Position numbers and translations under genes: made by a program
Assembly: GCF_000762405.1 (NCBI RefSeq)
Contig: NZ_JRPQ01000089.1
Location: 1-48,131 of the forward strand
Source: Hoylesella timonensis S9-PR14
Lineage (GTDB): Bacteria; Bacteroidota; Bacteroidia; Bacteroidales; Bacteroidaceae
Reading direction: 5' to 3'
DNA: 48,131 bases
In this document: in pieces, positions 29,081 to 38,049 of the stretch
Layout of the letters: the number at the start of each line of letters is the position of its first letter
Position numbering within the stretch: position 1 is the stretch's first letter
The notes under the pieces: generated by a model
Database searches by the model: none
Seen by the model: only the letters and a program-made list of their open reading frames with translations
What the model was told of the DNA's origin: nothing

Positions 29081-30058
29081 TCACTGTTGTTCCTCTTTTC
29101 TATTTTTGTTTGTCTTCTGAATGGTCAACAACGCAGCTTCCAAGGCTCGCATCCGATTGCGCTTTTTACCCTCTGGGGCATATACAAAAGCGTCAAAGAC
29201 AACGGCTTGCCTTGCAGTGCTGTCTATGACCACCTTTCTCACCAAAGGTCCACCCATCATATCGCCGCACATCTCCCATTGTCCACGTTGCCAATTTTGT
29301 CTCTTTTGATGAAAGAAGAAAGTCTCGTCTTGCATCGATGCCCTCACTGTCTGCATAAAAATCTTATCTGTTTCACCTTTTATATTCGCTTGCAGAACAC
29401 TATCGGTTTGCTGTAAAGTGGGCTGTTTTAGTCCTTGAATGGCATAAACGCAGATGTTTTGCAGTCCTTGCACCGCATTGTTAGACAGCCAAAGAAAGTT
29501 CTTACCCACCTTGTACGACTGCATGTCCGCAGGCAACATCAGCCGATAGCCGAACATCCGTTGTACGTTTTGTGCGGTTTTTACCTCATGGTTCTGTCGA
29601 AGATGCAAGATGTTTTGCTCATATTCTTGCGCAATGAACACTTGCCGAATTTCTTTCCCCATGTTCTCACAGATACGTTGCAGCTCTTTTTTCGAGCTTA
29701 CGTCAATGTACATCACCAATTGTGGTTGAGCAAAACGATTGCGTTCATGAGAAATAGCAGGTTTATTCCGCTCTCCTTGGTGTTGTCTCACAACAATGAT
29801 TTGGCGCATCAGTCGCCGTTGCGCATCAAAATCTCCAGTCTTCACGCATGTTACATCAAATGTGGGTTCCACCTGTGGCAAGCCAACCATTGGCACTGAT
29901 AAACAATGATACAGCAAGCTGTCAATATCGCCCACCACCAATATTTCATACGGCTGTTGCGTGCTCGCTGGCAAAACCGTCTTTTGTTGTCGGCAAGCCG
30001 TCACTCCTCCCATGACAAGGCATAAGAGAGAAAAATGCCATATCCATTCCTTACGCAT
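29081..30058 (-). CDS. DUF4837 lipoprotein
   Basis: A 325-residue exported protein. The hydrophobic N-terminus ends in VTAC, a probable lipobox near residue 22. The body matches DUF4837 as known in Bacteroidetes (QPYEILVVGDIDSLL near residue 36 and the FGYRLMLPADMQSYKVGKNF block). Role unknown. It overlaps the rlmN stop by 8 bp (ATGCGTAA), so its synthesis is probably coupled to rlmN. The 93-bp gap after it leads to pdxA. Confidence 0.82.
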   Translation of the reverse strand: MRKEWIWHFSLLCLVMGGVTACRQQKTVLPASTQQPYEILVVGDIDSLLYHCLSVPMVGLPQVEPTFDVTCVKTGDFDAQRRLMRQIIVVRQHQGERNKPAISHERNRFAQPQLVMYIDVSSKKELQRICENMGKEIRQVFIAQEYEQNILHLRQNHEVKTAQNVQRMFGYRLMLPADMQSYKVGKNFLWLSNNAVQGLQNICVYAIQGLKQPTLQQTDSVLQANIKGETDKIFMQTVRASMQDETFFFHQKRQNWQRGQWEMCGDMMGGPLVRKVVIDSTARQAVVFDAFVYAPEGKKRNRMRALEAALLTIQKTNKNRKEEQQ

Positions 30059-31103
30059 GTGTTGTCTTTTTCTTGGCAGTACTCAGCAAGCCACAAGCGG
30101 CAAAAATGTCTTGCCCTCGGCTCGCTCGAATCGTTGTAAAGATGCCATGCGATGTGAGATAATCCCTAAACCGTTCCATCGTAGCGGTGTCTGTTCCACG
30201 CAACGAAACGTTGGGTATCTGATGAAAACGGATAAGATTTACACGACAATCCAATCCACGAAGCAATTCTACCACTTTTTGTGCATGCCGAACGGAATCG
30301 TTCTCACCGTCAAAAACAATGTACTCAAACGACAGTCGCCGTTGGTGTGCAAAGTCATACTCTCGCAACAGTTCTACGATATCCTGAATAGGCATCGCCT
30401 TTTCTGCTGGCATTAGTTCTCTCCGCTGTTCAGGGATAGCGGAATGTAAGCTAATAGCCACATGACAATCGCTTTCATCTAAGAAACGTTTTAACTTTCC
30501 TTTCACCCCAACACTGCTCACCGTAATACGCTTTGGACTCCACGCATAACCGTATGGAGCTGTCAATATCTGTGTTGCACGCAGCACATTGTCGATGTTG
30601 TCCATCGGTTCTCCTTGTCCCATGAACACGATGTTTGTGAGCTTTTCGCGCTCGGGCAAAGAATATATTTGATTCAAGATGTCCGTATAGGTCAGATTTC
30701 CTTCAAATCCTTGTTTGCCTGTTTGGCAAAAAAGGCAGTTCATCTTGCATCCCACCTGACTGGACACGCAGAGTGTGGCTCTATCTTGGTCGGGGATGTA
30801 CACCGTCTCTACCAAATTTCCCGATGCTGTTGGGAAGAGGTATTTTATGGTTCCGTCTTTAGAATATTGCGCATCCAGTGGTTTCATGCACCCTATTTCA
30901 AAAGACTCTTGAAGAATCTGGCGGTTGTTTTTCGAGAGATTAGTCATCTCGTCAATACTCGTCACTTGCTGCAGATAGAGCCATTTGGCTATCTGTCCTG
31001 CAGTAAATGTCGGCATATTCAAGTGGTGTACCACTTCCTGAAGTTCAGAAAGGGTCATTCCCATTAACTTCTTTTTTACTATATTTGCTTGATTCATCGT
31101 CAT
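30051..31103 (-). CDS. rlmN: 23S rRNA A2503 / tRNA A37 C2-methyltransferase
   Basis: This radical SAM enzyme methylates adenosine 2503 of 23S rRNA and, in some bacteria, A37 of certain tRNAs. The cluster cysteines CxxxCxxC are Cys119, Cys123 and Cys126 (GCKMNCLFCQTGKQG). The second catalytic cysteine is in DIFAACGLL near the C-terminus. 350 residues is usual. It is the first gene of its unit and is preceded by a promoter and a structured leader. Confidence 0.95.
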   Translation of the reverse strand: MTMNQANIVKKKLMGMTLSELQEVVHHLNMPTFTAGQIAKWLYLQQVTSIDEMTNLSKNNRQILQESFEIGCMKPLDAQYSKDGTIKYLFPTASGNLVETVYIPDQDRATLCVSSQVGCKMNCLFCQTGKQGFEGNLTYTDILNQIYSLPEREKLTNIVFMGQGEPMDNIDNVLRATQILTAPYGYAWSPKRITVSSVGVKGKLKRFLDESDCHVAISLHSAIPEQRRELMPAEKAMPIQDIVELLREYDFAHQRRLSFEYIVFDGENDSVRHAQKVVELLRGLDCRVNLIRFHQIPNVSLRGTDTATMERFRDYLTSHGIFTTIRASRGQDIFAACGLLSTAKKKTTHA

Positions 31104-31176
31104 TCCTTATAAAAAGTAAGGCAAGCTGATAACCAATTCACCAACCTTATTCGCTAAAATATTATCTATCCTATTT

Positions 31177-31244
31177 GCAGAGATAGTGCAAGCCCAAGAC
31201 AGAGAAAATTTATTTTCTATGTTGGGGCGAAACCTATCTTCTGC
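31177..31244 (-). promoter_or_regulatory. Structured leader of rlmN, candidate RNA element
   Basis: Three nested stems read on the minus strand. The outer pairs GCAG.AGATAG with CTATCTCTGC (31234-31244 with 31177-31186). The middle pairs GCCCCAA with TTGGGC (31222-31228 with 31192-31197). The inner is AGAAAAT/ATTTTCT with a 2-nt loop (31203-31218). The outer stem begins at the -7 box, so part of it may precede the transcript start, but the middle and inner stems would be transcribed. About 70 nt separate the structure from the start codon. Confidence 0.5.
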
Positions 31245-31251
31245 AAAGATA
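31244..31251 (-). promoter_or_regulatory. Promoter -7 box of rlmN
   Basis: TATCTTTG on the minus strand, 140 bp before the rlmN start. Confidence 0.6.
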
Positions 31252-31384
31252 CGCAAAAAGACTGGATATTTTTTAACTTGTTGCTAAAAAAGGACAGGCG
31301 AAGGCTTGTCTCCGATTGTTAAATCACTGCATGAATGTATCACCGAGATGCCGATTGCAGGCATCAATAGAAGCTAATAATACT

Positions 31385-31771
31385 GTGAATTTTCTTTACA
31401 ACACCCCTCTCATAATTCGCGTATTTACAACCAACTGCAAAACGGGTCGCAAATACGCTAAAAATGAGCAAGGCTCATAATCCATTGTTATTGAATACGT
31501 TACACCTAAAGAGCTTCTTTTCCTTCCTATTTTTACCATTTTTTGGCAGCTAAAGCATTAAGATAAGCCTGCTATTTGTATGCTTTAATGCTGTTGAAAC
31601 ATGTGAATAGCACTGCTACTGTATGCTTCCAAGGCTGTTAAGTCAATGCTCCAACTTGAAAAGACGTATTTTTTGTTCAAATCAGCATAATTTTGTATAT
31701 CGTTTGCCTATTGATTTTTTCTATTTTGCAATTTTTGGATAGCCGATTTAATGTCATTTTATTGGACAAAA
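31385..31771 (+). repeat. Conserved ~390-bp intergenic element, copy A
   Basis: The full copy in plus orientation runs from around CAACACCCC (31399-31407) to GGACAAA (31764-31770). It is colinear with copy B without any gap. A stem in which GCGTATTT pairs with AAATACGC (about 31414-31450) is replaced in copy B by ATATTTT/AAAATAT at the same positions, so pairing is kept while sequence changes. Next to it is the hairpin ATGAGC-AAG-GCTCAT. Two GTATGCTT-containing units are spaced 43 bp apart. It ends 333 bp before the DUF4922-SpoIID gene and lies between divergent promoters. The rest of this 1-kb gap holds no gene I trust; a 63-codon frame at 31863-32054 was rejected. Confidence 0.75.
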
Positions 31772-32061
31772 TGTGCTTTTTCTAATTGGTTAAGAAACAC
31801 TCGTTTGACTGTATCAATCTACCGCTAAGAAATCCCTATTTCATGCGGTCTGTATTGTTTCTATGTTCACAGTGTGGACTTATAAGAAGTTTTCACGCAC
31901 GATAAGGATGAGTGGTCTCAACCGAACAGTGCATACCGAGGTTGGCAGTACTGTTCTGTCTGCAAGAGTGGTCATTATAGCTACTGTTTCTCGAGCATCG
32001 TCCTTTGATGTATTCTCCTTAAAAACACAACATTTCTTTCTGCATTATCTTTAATTTTAAG

Positions 32062-32069
32062 TATCTTTG
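32062..32069 (+). promoter_or_regulatory. Promoter -7 box of the DUF4922-SpoIID gene
   Basis: TATCTTTG, 34 bp before the ATG at 32103, an exact TAnnTTTG match. Confidence 0.6.
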
Positions 32070-32102
32070 CACAACAACTAATATGACTTAAATGGTGAGA
32101 CT

Positions 32103-34490
32103 ATGAATGGAAGCAACAACCAATCCTCAATATCTGATTTGAATAAGGAGAAACATTCAACTTCAGGCACTGCTGCCTTAAAAGCGAATGACCTATCGCT
32201 CGAAGTCTTTGTGGAAGAACAACTGAAACAATGGAACGATGCACAGCAACGGTTCAATGAACTTCAACAGGTGGAGACAAAAGAGGTAGAAGTAGGCTCG
32301 CTACACATGAAAGTGCAATACAACCCTGCTCGAATGGTGTCTACGGGGGCAAAGATAGATAAAAAAGCGTTAGCTGCCAGACCGTGTTTCTTATGCGAAA
32401 AGAATCGACCAGCGGTGCAGATGAAGCAGGTGATAGATGACAAGTTTGAACTCTTAATCAATCCTTTTCCCATTCTTCCTCAACATTTTACGATTCCGTT
32501 GCGTCAGCATCAACCACAGCAAATACGCAAAAATTATACGGAACTGCATCGGTTATTAAGCATTTTCCCCGATTTGATGTTTTTTTACAACGGTCCGAAA
32601 TGCGGTGCATCAGCACCCGATCACATGCATTTTCAAGGGGGGAGTGCCAATGTCTTGCCTTTAATGCTCAATTGGGAAGTGTTAGCGCAATCGTTGAAAC
32701 CACTGACAGTGCTAAACGCAGAGGAATCCCTATCGCTCATTAGTGGCTATCCATGTCCAGCGTTCGTGATTCAAAGCCGGTCGGAAGCAGCCGATGAAAA
32801 GCTATTCCTACAACTCTATAATGCCCTTCCACTTCATGATGACGACACAGAACCGATGTTGAACATTGTTAGTTGGCGTAGAGAAGATAATTTCATCAGT
32901 GTTATTTTTCCACGCAAGAAACATCGACCTGCCTGTTATTTCGCACAGGGAGAGCAGCAAATGCTCATTAGCCCCGGTGCGTTAGATATGTCGGGATTGT
33001 TGATAACGCCACGTTTGCAGGACTTTGAAAAGATTTCAGGGCAGCAGATTGAGGAAATTTTAAGAGAAATGACATTGTCGCAGGACGAGATAAAGCAAGT
33101 CATTGCGAAACTTACATCCACGACCGACTCCAAAAACTCAACCCTAAAATGTATTGTCAATCAGCGAGAACCGAAGGTGTCAGTAGGAATAGTGGGTGCC
33201 GAGACAATTCTGTTTTCTTTGAACCAAAACTTTTTGGCAAAAGGAGAGGTGGTCAATGGAGAGCAAGAAGTACAATTAGTGGATGGCGCCATTAAGTGGA
33301 AAGGTAATTACTATAGAGAACTCACCTTCGTACCACAATCCCAAGAGGGAACATTCTCCCTCAACGATGTGACTATTGGCGTGAATTTTCACTGGGAACG
33401 TAAAGAGACGCAAACTTTTTATGGCACCCTCAGACTTGTTGTGGAAGGCGGAAAAATCTTCGCCATCAATGACATTTCCGTAGAACGTTATTTGGAGAGT
33501 GTTATTTCCAGCGAGATGAAAGCCACTTCTTCTTTGGAATTGTTGAAGGCGCATGCGGTTATTTCCCGTAGTTGGCTCTTGGCACAAATAGAAAAGCGTC
33601 AACATCTCGAAGAGGCAACCACAGGATTTTTCTCTTTCATCAAAAAGGATGATGAAGTCATTAGATGGTATGATCGTGAAGACCACACACTCTTTGACGT
33701 GTGTGCGGACGACCATTGTCAGCGCTATCAAGGCATCACAACCGTGCCCAACCAATATGTTTCGGAAGCTATCAAGCAAACCAAAGGGCAAGTGCTGATG
33801 TACGAAAATGAAATTTGCGATGCACGGTTTAGCAAATGCTGTGGAGGCATTAGCGAAGAATACCCCTATTGCTGGGAAAATATCTCTAAACCCTATCTTC
33901 GAGCAGTGCGTGATATACCAAATAAAGCACAGGTACAGCCCGATATCTTGCCAGACTTGACCAATGAAGAGAATGCAGAAAAATGGATAAGGACAACCCC
34001 AGAAGCTTTCTGTCATACATCTGATCAGAAAGTGTTGGCGCAAGTATTGAACGATTATGACCAAGAAACCACCGATTTCTATCGCTGGAAGGTAACCTAC
34101 TCACAAGCCAAGCTTAAATCGTTGATAGAAGAAAAAACAAAGAAGACGTTTGGAGATATTTTAGACTTAATTGCCCTTGAGCGAGGAAAGAGCGGTAGGA
34201 TATCAAGACTGAAGATAGTAGGAAGCCAGTTGACATTCACTATTGGCAAGGAATTAGAAATTCGTAGAACCCTCTCTGACTCACATCTTTATAGTTCGGC
34301 TTTTGTGGTTGATAAAAAAGAAGTAATCAACGGCATTCCGCAGCAGTTCGTTTTGACTGGAGCAGGGTGGGGGCATGGAGTTGGACTGTGTCAGATTGGT
34401 GCTGCCGTCATGGGAGAAGAGGGATATACATACGATGAAATCTTGGCACATTATTACCGAGACGCAATGTTGCAAAAATTATATGAATAA
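32103..34490 (+). CDS. DUF4922 (HIT/GalT-like phosphorylase) fused to SpoIID/LytB domain
   Basis: A 795-residue two-domain protein. Residues about 35-310 match DUF4922. A CxxC (Cys95, Cys98 in RPCFLCEKNRP) is followed by NGPKCGASAPDHMHFQ, an HxHxQ motif (His174, His176, Gln178) like that of galactose-1-phosphate uridylyltransferase and Ap4A phosphorylase, so nucleotidyl transfer or phosphorolysis is plausible. Residues about 420-795 are a SpoIID domain: ISVERYLESVISSEMKATSS with its catalytic-type glutamate, FSKCCGGISEEYPYCW, and the closing GWGHGVGLCQIGAA. SpoIID cleaves glycan strands in sporulating Firmicutes. No signal peptide is present, so the fused SpoIID domain would stay in the cytoplasm. 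An AmpG-like transporter gene follows after 93 bp. Confidence 0.85.
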   Translation: MNGSNNQSSISDLNKEKHSTSGTAALKANDLSLEVFVEEQLKQWNDAQQRFNELQQVETKEVEVGSLHMKVQYNPARMVSTGAKIDKKALAARPCFLCEKNRPAVQMKQVIDDKFELLINPFPILPQHFTIPLRQHQPQQIRKNYTELHRLLSIFPDLMFFYNGPKCGASAPDHMHFQGGSANVLPLMLNWEVLAQSLKPLTVLNAEESLSLISGYPCPAFVIQSRSEAADEKLFLQLYNALPLHDDDTEPMLNIVSWRREDNFISVIFPRKKHRPACYFAQGEQQMLISPGALDMSGLLITPRLQDFEKISGQQIEEILREMTLSQDEIKQVIAKLTSTTDSKNSTLKCIVNQREPKVSVGIVGAETILFSLNQNFLAKGEVVNGEQEVQLVDGAIKWKGNYYRELTFVPQSQEGTFSLNDVTIGVNFHWERKETQTFYGTLRLVVEGGKIFAINDISVERYLESVISSEMKATSSLELLKAHAVISRSWLLAQIEKRQHLEEATTGFFSFIKKDDEVIRWYDREDHTLFDVCADDHCQRYQGITTVPNQYVSEAIKQTKGQVLMYENEICDARFSKCCGGISEEYPYCWENISKPYLRAVRDIPNKAQVQPDILPDLTNEENAEKWIRTTPEAFCHTSDQKVLAQVLNDYDQETTDFYRWKVTYSQAKLKSLIEEKTKKTFGDILDLIALERGKSGRISRLKIVGSQLTFTIGKELEIRRTLSDSHLYSSAFVVDKKEVINGIPQQFVLTGAGWGHGVGLCQIGAAVMGEEGYTYDEILAHYYRDAMLQKLYE

Positions 34491-34583
34491 CCTCCTCCAG
34501 TACACTCGTTTTGCAAAATTAGGATAGCTATAGGCTACACTACAGACAGTATTTGCATTGACAACAAAGCTTTACGGAAAAGA

Positions 34584-35891
34584 ATGAAAGAGATGAGCCG
34601 AATGATATTCAATTCTCCGCTTGAACAGGTGACTATTGACAGGTTGCCATGGAAGTGGATGCCTACACTGTACCTGTTCAAAGGACTGTCGTATGCGATG
34701 CTTCTCTTCACCTCGTTGGTGATGCTGAAACGCTTGGGATATCAAAATAGTGAAATCACTTTCTACATAGGTTGTACCATGTTGCCTTGGATGTTCCGAC
34801 CAGTATTATCAATTTTTGTACACAAAGGCTATTTCAACAAGCTTTGGATATTAGCGACAGAAATGATAAATGTGATTTGTATTGCAGCCATTGGATACAC
34901 TATCACACAACAATCGTGGACAAATTACACAGTACTGCTTTATGTGATATTGATGAGTAGCAACGTGTTTCATGACATAGCAAGCGACAAATATACACTC
35001 ACTTCTATCCGGTGCCAGCAAGTATCATTGCTACGAATCTTCAAACGCTTAGTGTATCGACTGGCATTACTCATCGCTGTGGGCATTGTCTGCATGGTTG
35101 CTGGTAATTTGGAAGTTGTAACTCGTTTGATAAGAGCTTCGTGGAGTTCCGCCTACTATTTGCTAAGTGCTTTCTTGTTCGTCTTGTCAATATGGCATGT
35201 CTGCCTATTGCCCCGCTTTACCCGAAGTTACCGCGAGCGAGATATATTGTTATCCGATATGTTTTATGCGTGTCTCAATACCAGTGCCGACCTTATTCGC
35301 ACGCCAAGTTCGTGGCCAGGAGTCCTTTTCTTGGTTTGCTATCTTTTACCAACAAATCTGCTTTTACCCGTATCCATGTTGTTTCAATTAGACTTAGGGA
35401 GTAGTGGCGGTTTAGGCTTATCACCACAAGAGTTTGGATATGCGTACGGAACAGTGGGAGTATTTGGATTGTTGACAGGAGACATTTTAGGCATTTGGCT
35501 GGTTCATCGCTATGGACTGAAAAAACTGTTGCTACTCATGGCACTCGCTATTTTGGTGCCTTCGCTTGTGTTCATACACTTGAGTTTTTCGCTACCTAAT
35601 AACTTCACATGGATTTGTTGGTGTAGTTTTATTCAACAGTTGTGCTATGGGTTTGGTAGTTATGCGTATCTACACTTCCTTGTGTATTACAGTGAGGTGA
35701 AACGTTTTTCTACTTTTATGCTTTGTGTTGCTTTAGCTGCTGTTGCCATGGCTATTCCTTTCATTCTCTCGGGGACTTTACAAATGGCATTGGGCTATCG
35801 ACGTTTCTTCATGCTCACAGCTTTTTGCGGCATCGCTACCTTAACCGCTACGCTCTTAGTGATGAGTGTTTACCGAAAAGAAACTTTCTAA
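34584..35891 (+). CDS. MFS transporter, AmpG-like (probable muropeptide permease)
   Basis: A 435-residue membrane protein with about 12 helices. The start (WKWMPTLYLFKGLSYAMLLF) and YIGCTMLPWMFRPVLSIFV resemble AmpG-type permeases, which import anhydro-muropeptides for cell-wall recycling. The DIASDKYTL segment is the MFS loop typical of this group. Substrate is inferred from family and from the SpoIID-containing neighbour. No exact promoter box was found in the 93-bp gap (only TATTTG near 34550), so co-transcription is likely. The 160 bp after it hold only a 5-bp hairpin near 36008-36020. Confidence 0.78.
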   Translation: MKEMSRMIFNSPLEQVTIDRLPWKWMPTLYLFKGLSYAMLLFTSLVMLKRLGYQNSEITFYIGCTMLPWMFRPVLSIFVHKGYFNKLWILATEMINVICIAAIGYTITQQSWTNYTVLLYVILMSSNVFHDIASDKYTLTSIRCQQVSLLRIFKRLVYRLALLIAVGIVCMVAGNLEVVTRLIRASWSSAYYLLSAFLFVLSIWHVCLLPRFTRSYRERDILLSDMFYACLNTSADLIRTPSSWPGVLFLVCYLLPTNLLLPVSMLFQLDLGSSGGLGLSPQEFGYAYGTVGVFGLLTGDILGIWLVHRYGLKKLLLLMALAILVPSLVFIHLSFSLPNNFTWICWCSFIQQLCYGFGSYAYLHFLVYYSEVKRFSTFMLCVALAAVAMAIPFILSGTLQMALGYRRFFMLTAFCGIATLTATLLVMSVYRKETF

Positions 35892-36051
35892 CGAATAGTC
35901 CCCATATCCAGCTTTATATAATAAGGTGGGCAATCCATGTGTCCTTTACAGTTACCAAATCCCTCTCTGTCTCGATATTATCCTATTCGTTTTGATGAAG
36001 ATAAAGCCACGATGCTCGTGCTATAATCGGCTTCGCATTCCTCAATAGGCT

Positions 36052-36951
36052 TTAATACGGGTATTCCAGTTTCGTCCATTGCTCGTTGACAAAAAAAGTG
36101 AAATGATTTGCTTCCATTGATGAAGTATTTTGGAAAAAAGCACCTTTGTACTGTGTAATTTGATTAGGTTTGACAGGAACTTCCAAAAACTCATGTTCTG
36201 TAATGACATCTCCTGTAGCATTTAAGGCGGAAACCGTCATTTTCAAGGCATTTGCTTTTTCATGTGGGAAGGTGAAAACATCAAATGTGCCCTGACCATT
36301 TCGTTGCTCTTTGGCGATGCTTCGCTCCTCTGTCTGACGAGAATTCTTGCAACCATAACCTGTGACAGCATTAAAAGTAGAGCTGCCGCCCGTGTAATAG
36401 AACTTTATCTTTTGTACAGCATCAGGTATTTTATCTGTGGTAATCAATCTAAACATGGCTACAGCTCGCTTCATTTCCAAATCGTAAGTCTTATTCTCGC
36501 CAACCGTTATATTTTGAAAGTAATAGAACGTATCCGTTAATTTGTTCTTAGGAAAGGAGATAGCTTCGGGAGATGTAATGGTGGCAGAGCCGTCTCCGCT
36601 GTGTGCAATAGCCACAATTTGATACGAACCAACAGGCAAATTTGCTTCTATCACTCCAAAATTGGTATCTTTCTGACTTTGATGAATTGCCTTTACCTTA
36701 GTGCCTTCCTTAAAAATTGCCAAACTGATGCGTGTACACATCTTGGTAATATTGGTGGAGCGCGAGAGCTTCAATCCTTCTTCAAAAGGAATCTGTTCAT
36801 AATGGCTCATACGAAAAGTGAGATGATATAAGTCTTCTGAAGTTGGATTCTCTTGCGAAGAATCATCGTTCAACACAGGTTTTTCACAGGCAACGAAGCA
36901 CAAGGCAAAAAGTGCAACAATAAGTTTTGTACAATTTAAGTTTTTCATCAT
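36052..36951 (-). CDS. FimB/Mfa2-type fimbrial anchor lipoprotein
   Basis: A 299-residue lipoprotein: MMKNLNCTKLIVALFALCFV, then the lipobox with Cys and Glu-Lys-Pro. The body fits the FimB/Mfa2 family of Bacteroidales, which anchors or caps fimbriae at the outer membrane (LTFRMSHYEQIPFEEGLKL near residue 45; the LPVGSYQIVAIAHSGDG block near 110 is typical of these beta-sandwich proteins). No fimbrillin gene lies next to it, so it may act as a stand-alone surface protein. I chose the ATG at 36951; one at 36963 would add four residues. Confidence 0.72.
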   Translation of the reverse strand: MMKNLNCTKLIVALFALCFVACEKPVLNDDSSQENPTSEDLYHLTFRMSHYEQIPFEEGLKLSRSTNITKMCTRISLAIFKEGTKVKAIHQSQKDTNFGVIEANLPVGSYQIVAIAHSGDGSATITSPEAISFPKNKLTDTFYYFQNITVGENKTYDLEMKRAVAMFRLITTDKIPDAVQKIKFYYTGGSSTFNAVTGYGCKNSRQTEERSIAKEQRNGQGTFDVFTFPHEKANALKMTVSALNATGDVITEHEFLEVPVKPNQITQYKGAFFQNTSSMEANHFTFFVNEQWTKLEYPY

Positions 36952-37110
36952 AGTACAATACATGGTTGAAAGATTAACAATAAACTTTTATATCGCAATA
37001 TTACAACAATTCAAATTTTTATCAAAACTTTTTCAGAAAATTCTTCATCCTTTTAACTTTTTGTCTTTTCTTATCTAATTGCATCGGTTGTAATAGTGAA
37101 CAAATAAAAA

Positions 37111-37136
37111 AGGTGTATCACCTAAGCAATACACCT
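37111..37136 (-). terminator. Intrinsic terminator of the Lrp/AsnC gene
   Basis: The arms AGGTGTAT and ATACACCT (37111-37118 and 37129-37136) form an 8-bp perfect stem, followed on the minus strand by a run of six or more T. It lies about 60 bp after the stop. Confidence 0.75.
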
Positions 37137-37193
37137 CATCAAATGAATTGTAGTTATATCATCCTGATAAACAAACTTGTTAAACCAATATTG

Positions 37194-37697
37194 TTAATCT
37201 TCTTCCTCAAGTTCGCTGCTTTTAGTCTCTATCTGAATTTGAGAAACAGGCAGTTGTCTATCTATAACTGTTCTAAATGAAATCATGGTTTCACTACCTG
37301 AAAGTCCTAAGGGCTGCAATTTGTCATGTATGATACTCATCAGATGATGATTGTTCATTACATACAGTTTAACAAACAAGTCAAAATCGCCCGTTGTACA
37401 ATGACATTCCACGATTTCAGGAATCTTTTGAAGCTCTTCGGCAACACGGTCGAAATCATTTGGATCTTTCAAATGCAGTCCGATATAAGCACAAGTTTCA
37501 TAACCAATCTTTTCTGGATCGAAAATAAACTGTGAGCCTTTGATAACTCCTAAGTTGATAAGTTTTTGAACACGTTGATGAATAGCTGCTCCACTGACAT
37601 TACATGCGCGGGCAACTTCTAAGAATGGAGTACGAGCATCCTCTGCTATCATAGTGAGGATCTTCTTATCCAATGCGTCTAAATTATGATGTCCCAT
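37194..37697 (-). CDS. Lrp/AsnC family transcriptional regulator
   Basis: A 167-residue DNA-binding protein. The N-terminal helix-turn-helix (LDALDKKILTMIAEDARTPF then VSGAAIHQRVQKLINLGVIKG) and the C-terminal RAM effector domain (GYETCAYIGLHLKD to the CTTGDFDLFVKLYV block) are complete. The ligand is probably an amino acid. The ATG at 37697 starts the usual Lrp N-terminus; the open frame extends 19 codons upstream without likely coding content. It is a one-gene unit with promoter and terminator. Confidence 0.93.
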   Translation of the reverse strand: MGHHNLDALDKKILTMIAEDARTPFLEVARACNVSGAAIHQRVQKLINLGVIKGSQFIFDPEKIGYETCAYIGLHLKDPNDFDRVAEELQKIPEIVECHCTTGDFDLFVKLYVMNNHHLMSIIHDKLQPLGLSGSETMISFRTVIDRQLPVSQIQIETKSSELEEED

Positions 37698-37893
37698 AGT
37701 TAAGTTTATCGACTTCACAAGTGATTGCCATACAGTAAGATTCCTGACAAACAATTCTACCTAAAAGGGCGTGTGTCTCCAGACCTTTTTGCCTTCTCTT
37801 CTTTTACCTTTAGTTAGCTTTATTCGTTGAATCCTGACTTAAAGATACCTCATGGAAAACCTGTGAAGATTTATATTCTTTTTTATTCCTTTG

Positions 37894-37901
37894 CAAATAT
37901 A
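37894..37901 (-). promoter_or_regulatory. Promoter -7 box of the Lrp/AsnC gene
   Basis: TATATTTG on the minus strand, about 197 bp before the chosen ATG, implying a leader of about 190 nt. The 352-bp gap 37698-38049 holds nothing else I can identify. Confidence 0.5.
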
Positions 37902-38049
37902 CAATAAAGTGTTGAGTTTCACAATGATTTAAGTTTTTTTTGTGATAGATTATTACTTCAAAAAGAAAATAATAAAAAAAGATAAAAACATGCGTAACTA
38001 AAAAGGGTAAACAACTACTTTTGTTTGGATTGTAAAAACGTTCTCGTTG

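Noticed and set aside
31863..32054. 63-codon plus-strand frame
   Set aside because: It ends just before the -7 box of the next gene, has no recognisable content, and lies in a non-coding stretch.
33276..34064. 262-codon minus-strand frame
   Set aside because: Antisense to the SpoIID domain, whose motifs are clear in the plus frame.
34548..34555. Promoter box before the AmpG-like gene
   Set aside because: The sequence AGTATTTG lacks the TA at the right position; co-transcription with the upstream gene is simpler.
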